From an uncultured Prevotellaceae bacterium (GTDB lineage Bacteria > Bacteroidota > Bacteroidia > Bacteroidales > Bacteroidaceae): a stretch of DNA of 64,000 bases. The notes under the pieces are model-generated. The model had not been told where the DNA came from, ran no database searches, and was given only the letters and a program-made list of their open reading frames with translations. The position numbers and the translations under genes are program-made. The first letter of the stretch is position 1; every line of letters begins with the position of its first letter. The stretch covers positions 62,001 to 126,000 of the forward strand of contig OMZS01000004.1 of NCBI GenBank assembly GCA_900315565.1. The letters are read 5' to 3'. Below are positions 36,997 to 44,881 of the stretch, piece by piece.

Positions 36997-37098
36997 ATGA
37001 ATATAGAAAAAGCAGAAAGAATTCATAGAATCATTAATTGGGTGAGATTCATCATCCTCGTGTTGATCCTCGCAGCGGTCTTCGTGGGACTCTTATAA
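36997..37098 (+). CDS. 33-residue single-pass membrane protein
   Basis: ATG 36997 to TAA 37098: MNIEKAERIHRIINWV, then a hydrophobic helix RFIILVLILAAVFVGLL. A charged, amphipathic first half and one TM span fill the whole protein, as in many small bacterial membrane proteins that regulate a larger partner. A good -7 box lies 35 bp upstream. No family recognised. It sits divergently beside the truncated Na/Pi cotransporter, which might once have been its partner. Too short for most gene callers. Confidence 0.6.
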   Translation: MNIEKAERIHRIINWVRFIILVLILAAVFVGLL

Positions 37099-37183
37099 TG
37101 GGCAGGGAGCGGTTGGTGTATGAGGAAAAGCACACGCGGAAACCGTCGCAAAGACAACTGACAAGAAGGGACAAAAGAAAAAG

Positions 37184-37212
37184 AGGCCTGCCGCCACAAT
37201 GGCGACAGGCCT
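37184..37212 (-). terminator. Terminator of the 37270-38487 gene
   Basis: AGGCCTG.CGCCA (37184-37196) pairs with TGGCG.CAGGCCT (37200-37212), one mismatch. On the minus strand it is followed by TCTTTTTC, 58 bp past the stop. Confidence 0.8.
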
Positions 37213-37269
37213 TATAGGATAATGGAGATTTGCTTCCTTGAAAGGAAGAAATCCAATGGTAGGGATTCT

Positions 37270-38487
37270 TTATTTCACCACCACTTTCTTGCCGTTAACA
37301 ATGTAAAGGCCTTTCTGTGTGGGACGGTTCATCTTCGCACCCTGCAGGTTGTAGAACACGTTGGCCTGCTTCTTGATGTTGACGGTGCTGATGCCTTCTT
37401 CAACACTCTTGGAAATTTGTGCAGGGATGAAAAGATACAAGTAGTACATTACCGAATTAGGCACGACAGAAATCACCATGAGTGAATTCTCTTCGAAAGT
37501 CAGCATGTTGTTCTCTTCGTCGTAAGTGAATACGAGGTCACTTATTCCTCCTGTTCCTGCACTAAAGCCTACCAAGAACATATCATACTGATACTCTTCG
37601 CCCGATTCTTCATCAGTTTCGGTATAAACACCCAGATACTGGCCAGTGGCAAACGAAACTTTGCCATCGGCGATGGTGCCTTTCACCCAAGCTTCAGGAA
37701 AATCTTTGCAAAGACCTTGAACATAGAAGTCACTGCCGTCTTTAATCACCTTCACAGGATACTGCTCGGGGTCTCCATAGACAAAGCCTTCTTTCTCACT
37801 CACAGTAACCTCAGTACCCAAAACATTCCAGTCTTCTTCTTCACCTGCAGGAGGAGTTACGAGCTCGGGATCTTTCAAAAGAGCGAGGTCAAACCAATAG
37901 CCCCAAATTTGCAAATTATTTTGACTGCCACTTTCCACAATATAGATGGTGGGATCGAGCGTCAAAGTGCCTTTATCGCTGTCATACGCAAAGACAATAT
38001 CAGCGATAGATTCTGTTTCTTTGTTGAATCCAACAATGTACTCATCACCATAATCGTCTGTTCCAACCAACTGACCAGTGGGAATTGTTACGGTAGAACC
38101 ACTGATGGTTCCTTTCACCCAGGCTTCGTCAAAATAGTAAGGAAGTCCCTGAATATAGATGTCGTTGCCATCGATAATAACACCTATAGACAACCACTGA
38201 TCGGCAGCATCTATTTGATTACCTTCTTCGTCTTTCATAACAAAGTGACCATCGGTAATATACCATTCCTCGGCTTCCTTGCCCAGTGGCGGTTCTACCA
38301 GGCTTGCAGCCTTACGGGGTGCCTTGCTCATGGTGGTGGTGGCGGCAGTACGGCTATGCCCTTTTACTTTTTTCAACACGTTCTGCTTGACAGGAATGCT
38401 CTTGAGTTGCGAAAAGTCAACGTTGCGCTGAGCGAAGCCCAATGAAGCGATAAACACCAATAAAGTGATAAGTGTAAATTTTTTCAT
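37270..38487 (-). CDS. Secreted repeat protein with T9SS-type C-terminal tail
   Basis: 405 residues with a signal peptide (MKKFTLITLLVFIASLGFAQ). Two homologous units of about 110-120 residues follow: IYIQGLPYYFDEAWVKGTISG...TGQLVGTDDYGDEYIVGFNKET and FYVQGLCKDFPEAWVKGTIADG...TGQYLGVYTETDEESG. Each reads as a beta-sandwich-like repeat. The end, VFYNLQGAKMNRPTQKG then LYIVNGKKVVVK, is the short sorting tail found in Prevotella secreted proteins. It is therefore a likely cargo of the type IX system regulated by the PorX/PorW encoded 11-15 kb upstream. The role of the repeats is unknown; surface attachment is a guess. Monocistronic, with its own terminator. Confidence 0.8.
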   Translation of the reverse strand: MKKFTLITLLVFIASLGFAQRNVDFSQLKSIPVKQNVLKKVKGHSRTAATTTMSKAPRKAASLVEPPLGKEAEEWYITDGHFVMKDEEGNQIDAADQWLSIGVIIDGNDIYIQGLPYYFDEAWVKGTISGSTVTIPTGQLVGTDDYGDEYIVGFNKETESIADIVFAYDSDKGTLTLDPTIYIVESGSQNNLQIWGYWFDLALLKDPELVTPPAGEEEDWNVLGTEVTVSEKEGFVYGDPEQYPVKVIKDGSDFYVQGLCKDFPEAWVKGTIADGKVSFATGQYLGVYTETDEESGEEYQYDMFLVGFSAGTGGISDLVFTYDEENNMLTFEENSLMVISVVPNSVMYYLYLFIPAQISKSVEEGISTVNIKKQANVFYNLQGAKMNRPTQKGLYIVNGKKVVVK

Positions 38488-38830
38488 GATAAAAATGTTT
38501 AAATTAATACTTTAGAAATTGATATTATGGGGCAAAATTACAAAAAAACAGCAAAAGAACGAATAAAAATGCCAAAAAATCGACATTTGAGGGCAAAAAT
38601 CAGTCAAAATGCTACTTGCAGGGCAGAAAAAAGAGAATAATGATGACGAGGTTTGTGGAATAAGTTGTATTTTTGTATCCGCATATCACTAGCACTGTGA
38701 CATAAAAAGCCTTTCGCGCCTTTTTGTTCTCCTCTCCTTTGGGGAGGGGTTGGGGCGGGCTCCTCCTGGCGCTTTCGGGCGGGGAGCAGCTTATTGGGAA
38801 AAAACATCATAAAACAAACTTTATATCGAT
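38488..38830. other. 343-bp divergent intergenic region with a half palindromic element
   Basis: Lies between the T9SS cargo gene (minus) and GH43 (plus). A minus-strand TAATTTTG box (38540-38533) probably serves the cargo gene. A plus-strand TATTTTTG (38668-38675) may serve GH43. At about 38728-38790 is GC-rich DNA (CCTCTCCTTTGGGGAGGGG then TTGGGGCGGG, and GCTCCTCC...GGGGAGC), which resembles one arm of the palindrome at 55.3 kb. No protein is seen. Confidence 0.55.
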
Positions 38831-40459
38831 ATGAAAAAACGTATTGGAATTCTTTTGCTAGCTTTGGCAATGGCCGCAGGAATGTCGGCTCAGCCGTCGG
38901 GCACCTACCGCAACCCCGTGATTCCGGGCTATCATCCCGACCCCAGTGTGTGCCGTGTGGGCGACGACTTCTATCTGGTGAACTCGTCGTTCGAGTATTT
39001 CCCCGGCGTACCCATCTTTCACAGTCGCGACCTGGTGAACTGGAAGCAAATAGGCAACGTGCTCGACCGCGAGAGCCAGCTACCGCTGAAGGGAGCCACA
39101 TCATGGCTCGGCATTTATGCACCCACCATCCGTTACCACGAAGGAACCTACTACATGATTACCACCAACATAGGCAACGGCGGCAACTTCATGGTGACTG
39201 CCACCAACCCCGCCGGTCCCTGGAGCGAGCCTATATGGCTTCAACAGCAAGGCATAGACCCGTCGCTCTATTTCGAGAACGGCAAATGCTACATGGTGTC
39301 GAACCCCGACAACACCATTATGCTTTGCGAAATAGACCCCAAGACAGGACGGCAGCTCACCGAGAGCCGACCGCTGTGGCAGGGCACAGGAGGCCGTTAT
39401 CCCGAAGGCCCGCACATCTATAAGAAAGACGGCTGGTACTATCTGCTCATCAGCGAGGGCGGCACCGAACTGGCTCACAAGCTGACCATTGCCCGCAGCA
39501 AGGAAATAGAGGGTCCCTACACGCCCAACCCAAACAATCCCATACTGACCAACTGCAGCATGAAAGGACAAGACAAGCAGATTCAGGGCACTGGCCACGG
39601 CGACTTGGTGCAGGCCAAGGACGGCTCGTGGTGGATGGTGTTTTTGGCCTATCGCAACTTTGGCGGGGCTTACCACCATCTGGGGCGCGAAACTTTTCTG
39701 GCTCCCGTAGAGTGGAACAAGGGCCAGTGGCCCGTGGTGAACGGCGGAGAGCCCATTGACACGCTGATGACCGTTGCCAGCAAGCAGACAAAGGCCAAGA
39801 AGAACAAAGACATCAGCGCTCAAAACAACCGTTCTGACATGAAAGAGGTGGAGAGAAAGAGAACAAAGTCGTTCGTTTCTTTTGTTCCTAGCGACAGCAG
39901 GACGTTTGAGCTGGGTCCGGAGTGGGTATTCATTCAGAATCCCGACTCTACGAGATACGACCGCCACGTGGTGGTGGACGAAGCCACGGGCCGTGTGGCC
40001 GGCGGTTCGCTACGGCTCTATGGCGGCAAGGATCTGAACACCAACGCCCGCCCCACCTTCATCGGACGCCGTCAGGAGAGCGCGCACATGACGGTGGAAA
40101 CCCTCGTAAACAGCAGCCAGGCCGAGGCCGGACTCACGGTGTATCAGATAAACGACGGCCATCTGGACCTCTGCGTCAACAATGGCTACGTGGGAGTGAA
40201 ATGCAAACTGAAGAACATTTATTACATTGTACGCGAGGAGCCCGTCCGTAGTGCGGCCGTGAAATTGCGCATCAGCAGCGACGGCGAGCAGTATGTGTTT
40301 GAGTACAGCGACGGCGGTGCACCCTTCCGCAAGCTGTGCGAACTCAACTGTTCGCTGGTGAGCACCGAGGTGGCAGGCGGTTTCACGGGTGTTGTCATCG
40401 GCATGTTCGCCCAGGGCCCAGGCTTTGCCGACTTTGGGTATTTTAAGTACGAAGAGTAA
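38831..40459 (+). CDS. Glycoside hydrolase family 43 (xylosidase/arabinofuranosidase type)
   Basis: 542 residues with a signal peptide (MKKRIGILLLALAMAAGMSA). The five-blade propeller starts at GTYRNPVIPGYHPDPSVC, with the catalytic-base Asp in HPDPS (about 37). YAPTIRYHEGTYYM carries the pKa-modulating region, and EGPHIYKKDGWYYLL carries the general-acid Glu (about 191). A C-terminal beta-sandwich (about 360-540: RQESAHMTVETLVNSSQAEAG, GFTGVVIGMFAQG) is the GH43 C2-type domain. A basic insertion (about 318-350, TKAKKNKDISAQNN...) sits between the two domains. It should release xylose or arabinose in the periplasm; the substrate is not decided. Confidence 0.93.
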   Translation: MKKRIGILLLALAMAAGMSAQPSGTYRNPVIPGYHPDPSVCRVGDDFYLVNSSFEYFPGVPIFHSRDLVNWKQIGNVLDRESQLPLKGATSWLGIYAPTIRYHEGTYYMITTNIGNGGNFMVTATNPAGPWSEPIWLQQQGIDPSLYFENGKCYMVSNPDNTIMLCEIDPKTGRQLTESRPLWQGTGGRYPEGPHIYKKDGWYYLLISEGGTELAHKLTIARSKEIEGPYTPNPNNPILTNCSMKGQDKQIQGTGHGDLVQAKDGSWWMVFLAYRNFGGAYHHLGRETFLAPVEWNKGQWPVVNGGEPIDTLMTVASKQTKAKKNKDISAQNNRSDMKEVERKRTKSFVSFVPSDSRTFELGPEWVFIQNPDSTRYDRHVVVDEATGRVAGGSLRLYGGKDLNTNARPTFIGRRQESAHMTVETLVNSSQAEAGLTVYQINDGHLDLCVNNGYVGVKCKLKNIYYIVREEPVRSAAVKLRISSDGEQYVFEYSDGGAPFRKLCELNCSLVSTEVAGGFTGVVIGMFAQGPGFADFGYFKYEE

Positions 40460-40528
40460 AATTCGAGGAAAATGTCAGCAAAATTGAAAATTTTGTAGAA
40501 AAGTGTTGCAACTTATTCTAAATTTTTA

Positions 40529-40536
40529 TATTTTTG
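40529..40536 (+). promoter_or_regulatory. Possible distal promoter of the aquaporin gene
   Basis: TATTTTTG at 40529-40536 with GTTG 20 bp upstream (40505-40508) is close to consensus. It would give a leader of about 230 nt that includes the inverted repeat at 40587-40713. Confidence 0.45.
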
Positions 40537-40586
40537 CAAACAGATGTGAATTCAAATTAATTTTTCAACTTTCGCAGGTAAAGTAA

Positions 40587-40713
40587 ACAAGGAGTACAAG
40601 GAGTTACAAGGAGTTCAAGACAACAGTCTTCGCTCTGAGGCTCCTTCCTGAAAAGGATAACAGGTATAAAGCTATTGTCTTGAACTCCTTGCAACTACTT
40701 GAACTCCTTGAAC
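40587..40713. repeat. Large inverted repeat built of CAAGGAGTT units, upstream of aquaporin
   Basis: AAGGAGTTCAAGACAA (40608-40623) is the exact complement of 40675-40690. The similarity extends outward through tandem ACAAGGAGTT-like words on both sides, giving arms of about 38 nt and a 51-nt loop. The surrounding 40460-40773 region holds no other feature apart from the promoter box. Confidence 0.75.
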
Positions 40714-40773
40714 TACAAAAAGTTGAGAACCATCGAAACTTAAGTTAATTATCATTTATAAAAGCACAAGAAC

Positions 40774-41448
40774 ATGAAAAAGTATTTAGCTGAAATGGTA
40801 GGTACATTCGTACTTACGCTTCTCGGTTGCGGTGCAGCCGTGAGCTTGAATTGTGGCGTTGATGCCGCATCGGTAGTTGGAACAGCTGTTGCCTTCGGTC
40901 TGGCTGTAGTTGCTATGGCCTACACCATCGGTGGAATCAGTGGTTGCCACATCAACCCGGCCATCACCTTGGGATGCTATCTTACGGGCCGCATCGACGC
41001 AAAGGACTGCGGCATGTACATGCTTTTCCAGGTCATCGGAGCCTTTATTGGCGCTGCCGTGCTCGCTGCCATCGTAGCCACATCGCCCGGACTGGCCGAA
41101 GGTACCACCACAGGTGCCAACGCCTGCGCTGCCACCCAGACCAACGGCCTGATTGTTGAGATTGTGCTCACCTGCATCTTCGTGCTTGTAGTGCTCGGCG
41201 CTACTGCCAAGACCAATGGTGCCACCAACAACTTTGCAGGTCTGGCCATCGGCTTGTCGCTCATTCTCATCCACCTCGTGGGCATTCACTACACCGGCAC
41301 ATCCGTGAACCCCGCCCGCTCTATTGGTCCCGCTTTCTTCGAGGGAGGCCAGGCCCTGAGCGACCTGTGGGTGTTCATTGTGGGTCCGTTTGTGGGTGCA
41401 GCTTGCGCTGCCGGCATCTGGAAGGCCATTGAGCCCGCCGAGAAATAG
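40774..41448 (+). CDS. aqpZ: Aquaporin (MIP family, AqpZ-like)
   Basis: Water (possibly glycerol) channel of the inner membrane. 224 residues with six TM helices and two half-helices. The first NPA box is in GGISGCHINPAITLGCYL (about 52-69) and the second in GTSVNPARSIGPA (about 173-185). The MAEMVGTFVL-like start (MKKYLAEMVGTFVLTLLGCG) is typical. The residues around the second NPA (T-S-V-N-P-A-R-S) favour the water-selective AqpZ type. It stands alone between two large inverted repeats. Confidence 0.93.
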   Translation: MKKYLAEMVGTFVLTLLGCGAAVSLNCGVDAASVVGTAVAFGLAVVAMAYTIGGISGCHINPAITLGCYLTGRIDAKDCGMYMLFQVIGAFIGAAVLAAIVATSPGLAEGTTTGANACAATQTNGLIVEIVLTCIFVLVVLGATAKTNGATNNFAGLAIGLSLILIHLVGIHYTGTSVNPARSIGPAFFEGGQALSDLWVFIVGPFVGAACAAGIWKAIEPAEK

Positions 41449-41500
41449 TTTACGATTTATAGTTTAACTGTTTACGGCTTACAGTTTACAGCTTGATTGG

Positions 41501-41598
41501 TTTACAGTTTACGGTTTACAGTTTTCAGATGAATAGTTTTGCTCACTGATGCAGTAGCAGAAGTAATCATCTGAAAACTGTAAACCGTAAACTGTAAA
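41501..41598. repeat. Perfect 32-bp inverted repeat after aquaporin
   Basis: 41501-41532 and 41567-41598 are exact reverse complements (TTTACAGTTTACGGTTTACA... and its mirror), with a 34-nt loop. The words TTTACAGTTTACGG repeat around it (41461-41500 and 41603-41617). It may end the aqpZ transcript or be a mobile palindrome. It stops 41 bp before the next start codon. Confidence 0.88.
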
Positions 41599-41638
41599 AC
41601 AACAAACTGTAAACCGACCACCTCATACACCGTGCATC

Positions 41639-42859
41639 ATGAAACAAAAACTTACCACAAAGGAGTATCTCATTCCTTTTGTTCTCATTACCCTGCTCTT
41701 TTTCCTTTGGGGATTTGCCCGCGCCATTCTGGATGTGCTCAACAAGCATTTTCAGAACGAGCTGAACATCTCCATCACGCAGTCTGCTCTGATACAAGTC
41801 ACCACCTATTTGGGCTATTTTCTCATGGCCATTCCTGCAGGACTGTTTATCAACCGCTACGGCTACCGCCGCGGCGTGGTGTTCGGGCTGTTGCTCTTTG
41901 GCATGGGTGCCCTGCTGTTCATCCCCGGTGCCGAGGCAGGTACATTCTACGCTTTTCTGGGTGCGCTGTTCATCATCGGATGTGGACTTACTTTTCTTGA
42001 AACAGCAGCCAACCCCTACGTCACCGAATTGGGACCGACCGAAACATCTACCAGCCGACTGAATTTCTCGCAGTCGTTCAACGGACTGGGCTGTCTGTTT
42101 GCCACTTTTGTCGTAGGGCAATTTCTCTTCAGCAACTCATCGGGAGGTGCGGGCGACGTGGTGGTGCCCTACACTGTGCTGGGCATTCTGGTGCTTGCCA
42201 TTGCCGTGGTGTTTGCGCGGGTGAGGCTGCCAGAAATCCACCACAACGACGGTCTGGAGGAGAAAGCACGCTACGGACGCGACCCGCTGCTGAAAATCTG
42301 GCGCCACCGCACCTTTGTCTATGGACTCATTGCGCTGCTGGCCTACGAAGTGTCGGAAATCAGTATCAACAGCTATTTCATCAACTTTGTCACCGGTCAG
42401 GGCTGGATGACCGACCGCACAGCCTCGCTGCTGCTCACTGGCGGGCTGGCCTTCTTCATGGTGGGCCGCTTTACGGGCAGCTGGGTGATGCGGCGTGTTG
42501 AGCCCGAGCGCATGCTGCTGATTTGCGGTGTAGGAGCCGTGGTCTGCACCATGCTGGTGCTGATGAACTTCGGGCGGTTGTCGCTCATCGGACTGATGGG
42601 CATTTATCTGTTCGAGGCCATCATGTTTCCCACCATTTTCTCGCTGGCCGTGCGCGGCCTGGGAAGCCTCACCAAGAGTGCCTCATCCATCTTGATGATG
42701 ACTCCTGTGGGCGGTTGCGGTTTCTTGATGATGGGCATTGTGGCCGATGCCACCAATCTGGTGGTGCCGTTCATCATTCCGCTGTTGGGCTACATCCTGG
42801 TGGCACTTTATGGCTTCGGTCTGCTCTACAGCCCCAAGCGCGGCAAGTACCCGCGATAG
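41639..42859 (+). CDS. FucP-like sugar:proton symporter (MFS, FHS family)
   Basis: 406 residues with 12 predicted TM helices. The start, YLIPFVLITLLFFLWGFARA, and the segment LNKHFQNELNISITQSALIQ are the FHS signature. GYRRGVVFGLLLFGMGALLF (loop 2-3) and FLETAANPYVTELGPTETS (helix 4-5, the conserved ETxANPY) place it with L-fucose, glucose/galactose and N-acetylhexosamine permeases. The exact sugar is unclear; nearby GH20 and GH43 genes make a released monosaccharide plausible. It ends in a strong bidirectional terminator. Confidence 0.9.
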   Translation: MKQKLTTKEYLIPFVLITLLFFLWGFARAILDVLNKHFQNELNISITQSALIQVTTYLGYFLMAIPAGLFINRYGYRRGVVFGLLLFGMGALLFIPGAEAGTFYAFLGALFIIGCGLTFLETAANPYVTELGPTETSTSRLNFSQSFNGLGCLFATFVVGQFLFSNSSGGAGDVVVPYTVLGILVLAIAVVFARVRLPEIHHNDGLEEKARYGRDPLLKIWRHRTFVYGLIALLAYEVSEISINSYFINFVTGQGWMTDRTASLLLTGGLAFFMVGRFTGSWVMRRVEPERMLLICGVGAVVCTMLVLMNFGRLSLIGLMGIYLFEAIMFPTIFSLAVRGLGSLTKSASSILMMTPVGGCGFLMMGIVADATNLVVPFIIPLLGYILVALYGFGLLYSPKRGKYPR

Positions 42860-42887
42860 GCTAACGGAATGTAACAACAGAAAAACA

Positions 42888-42933
42888 AAAAGAAGTCGCC
42901 AAAACCCTCGGTTGGGCCTTGGCGACTTCTTTT
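42888..42933. terminator. Bidirectional rho-independent terminator
   Basis: AAAAGAAGTCGCCAA (42888-42902) pairs with TTGGCGACTTCTTTT (42919-42933), 16-nt loop. A T-run follows on both strands, serving the sugar transporter (plus) and the 62-residue peptide gene (minus). Confidence 0.92.
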
Positions 42934-43009
42934 AAATTATCTCTATGGCTGTTTTGCCTTATTATACTATTTGAAATCTTTCTCCTACAAAAATTGGAAA
43001 AGCAATTGT

Positions 43010-43198
43010 CTATTCTTCCCAGACAGAGTAAGAAGGCATTTCCTTGGCTTCAATCTCGTCGCTGCTACCAATGGTCTCGCCGCTATTCTCGTCAACGGGA
43101 AGACTTTCGCCAGCCAACAGCGATTCGGCCGCAAGTTGTTTTATCTTAATCTGAGGTTGGATATATGCAGTGAGTATTATTTGTTCTTTCGTTTTCAT
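43010..43198 (-). CDS. 62-residue peptide gene downstream of a T9SS cargo gene
   Basis: MKTKEQIILTAYIQPQIKIK, then an acidic Ser/Gly/Asp-rich middle (GESLPVDENSGETIGSSDE) and the aromatic-acidic end SYSVWEE. There is no signal peptide. The form Y-x-x-P-x-I-x-(V/I)...S-L-L-A...acidic tail with W-(D/E)-(D/E) resembles a set of short hypothetical proteins I remember from Prevotella and Bacteroides. The start (43198) is 6 bp after the stop of the cargo gene, so the two are coupled. Its look (conserved hydrophobic N-half, variable acidic core) recalls precursor peptides, but no modifying enzyme lies nearby. Function unknown. Confidence 0.6.
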   Translation of the reverse strand: MKTKEQIILTAYIQPQIKIKQLAAESLLAGESLPVDENSGETIGSSDEIEAKEMPSYSVWEE

Positions 43199-43204
43199 AA
43201 CAGA

Positions 43205-44260
43205 TTATTTTTTTACCACCTTTTTCCCATTTTTGATGTAAATTCCCTTCTGCTGCATAGTCTTCACCTTGATGCCCGTGAGGGTGTAGCTGTCGGTCTC
43301 CTGATTGTCGGCTGTGATGCCGACGATACCCGTGGTTTCATCGAAGTAGAAACCTTCTGAAGCACTTGCGTCGTTGCCGCTCACCTTCAGGTAAGCCTTG
43401 TATTTGGGAATCATCACACCACTGCTGACGCAGAAGAATCCGGCACCGCTTGGTTTTGTGGCAAGAGCATAGAAAGAAGTGCCGTCGCTTTCCACTTCGC
43501 CGTCGGCAGTTCCAATGAGTTCGTTATCGGGGCTGGCCACGACTTCATCGGTTGTCATCGGATACACTGTGGTGTTGGCTGTGCCTTTCAGAATCACGCC
43601 TGTATTTTCGGGCACCTTGCCGTCGGCAAGAGGCTCAAGGTGCAGATTGCCCTTGTCATTCCTTGTACCGGCAAACACCGTCACGCCCGTATCCGAAAAG
43701 TCGAGCGCGCTCGGCCATGAGAACGAGCCGTAGCCACTCTTACCTATCTTGGCGGGAATTTGCAATGTGCGCTCAAACTGCGCGTCATCCTGATAGATAT
43801 CCACACTAGGGACTGACGATGTAGCAATGGTAGCCATGCTCACCTTTTTTAATTTAATAAGGTTGTCTTGAGTCGCAATCTTGTCGTCAGCCTTTAAAGT
43901 AATAGTAAAAATGGCACCCGAATTACCTGAAACGCCATTCTCTTTGTTAGTAAATATTTGGAAGGTGTAATGGTCAGTCTTGTTGACACAGGCGAAAGAG
44001 AAATATTCGGTTCCGCCTATTTTCAGTCTGTCAGAGATTTCATAAAGCGATCCATACTTATCTTTGTCGATGGTTACACCTTCGGGCAGATACAAGTCAA
44101 ATTGTATGGCCCCGATGTCACTCCGCTCATTTGTCAGGAGAACTTCAACATCGGCTGTTTGGTTTGCAGTAAGTGTCACTTGTCCGATGGATATTTCCTC
44201 GGCTTGAATATTACCTGCAAGGCATGCAAAAAACACACCCAATAAGAAAACCTTTTTCAT
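43205..44260 (-). CDS. Secreted cohesin-like protein with T9SS-type C-terminal tail
   Basis: 351 residues with a signal peptide (MKKVFLLGVFFACLAGNIQA). The N-terminal domain (about 25-140: ISIGQVTLTANQTADVEVLL, GAIQFDLYLPEGVTI, GAIFTITLKADDK) has the cohesin/CBM-like beta-sandwich pattern. The second half (SGYGSFSWPSALDFSDTGV, VPENTGVILKGTANTTVYP, GFYFDETTGIVGI) is a domain I have seen after such modules in Prevotella. The end, GIKVKTMQQKGIYIKNGKKV, is the short sorting tail, so export through type IX secretion is likely. A near-perfect minus-strand promoter lies at 44438-44407, giving a leader of about 140 nt. Confidence 0.8.
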   Translation of the reverse strand: MKKVFLLGVFFACLAGNIQAEEISIGQVTLTANQTADVEVLLTNERSDIGAIQFDLYLPEGVTIDKDKYGSLYEISDRLKIGGTEYFSFACVNKTDHYTFQIFTNKENGVSGNSGAIFTITLKADDKIATQDNLIKLKKVSMATIATSSVPSVDIYQDDAQFERTLQIPAKIGKSGYGSFSWPSALDFSDTGVTVFAGTRNDKGNLHLEPLADGKVPENTGVILKGTANTTVYPMTTDEVVASPDNELIGTADGEVESDGTSFYALATKPSGAGFFCVSSGVMIPKYKAYLKVSGNDASASEGFYFDETTGIVGITADNQETDSYTLTGIKVKTMQQKGIYIKNGKKVVKK

Positions 44261-44406
44261 GTCACTATTTTTAATTGTTTCTTAAGACTATGGGCAAAGG
44301 CAGACTTAAACAAGTTACCCACTACTGAATTCACCCGTTTGAAGATTCTACATCACGCCCTTTTTCAGGCTTTGAAAAATATTTAATTTATTATAGTATT
44401 TGGCTG

Positions 44407-44438
44407 CAAAAGTAAATGTTTTCTGCGAAACGCACAAA
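44407..44438 (-). promoter_or_regulatory. Promoter of the cohesin-like cargo gene
   Basis: On the minus strand TTTG (44438-44435), 20-bp spacer, TACTTTTG (44414-44407). Leader of about 140 nt to the ATG at 44260. Confidence 0.78.
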
Positions 44439-44734
44439 CATTTTAACATTTTTGTACCGCCGGAAAACCTTTTTTCATGCTCATCGTGGCATGTTGCACA
44501 ATTCGTTCCTCATGAACGAAACGCCATAGCTGAAAAAGCATTGCCTGCCCATCGTGAAAAAACTCCCCGAACAGGAAATATGATGCCTAAAGGGAATCAT
44601 GCATAGCGGCGCGAGCGGAAACAGAAATCCGATGATTTGTCATGTAGGTATGGCATTTCTTTACCGCCCTAAGGCGTTGAGGGTGACATTTGTCTGAAAA
44701 AAACGAAACGAAGGCATTAAAAAATGTTGTGCGC

Positions 44735-44765
44735 TTTGCTATGAAAAATAATTTTGTTAATTTTG
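44735..44765 (+). promoter_or_regulatory. Promoter of fba
   Basis: TTTG 44735-44738, 19-bp spacer, TAATTTTG 44758-44765. Leader of about 110 nt. Confidence 0.78.
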
Positions 44766-44881
44766 CAATCGAAACCAAAAGCACGACGGATAGGCGGGCC
44801 ACAGTTTTGCCCACATCCGCCCCTCTGCCAGCCAGCGGCCAGAAACTATCATTTACATAACAATAAACACACAAAAAGATT

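Larger units (their letters stand above)
44261..44881. other. 621-bp divergent intergenic region with two consensus promoters
   Basis: Serves the cargo gene (minus) and fba (plus). Promoters lie at 44438-44407 (minus) and 44735-44765 (plus). The middle (44440-44730) has no convincing frame; a possible 95-codon minus-strand frame here has no family resemblance and overlaps the fba promoter. AT-rich, with short hairpins only. Confidence 0.6.

Noticed and set aside
43205-44260. Cohesin-dockerin (cellulosome) system
   Set aside because: The N-terminal fold looks cohesin-like, but there is no dockerin partner or scaffoldin here; the sorting tail points to T9SS export instead.
44587-44874. 95-codon minus-strand frame between the cargo gene and fba
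   Set aside because: It overlaps the fba promoter, has Phe/Val/Ser-rich non-protein-like composition and no family match.
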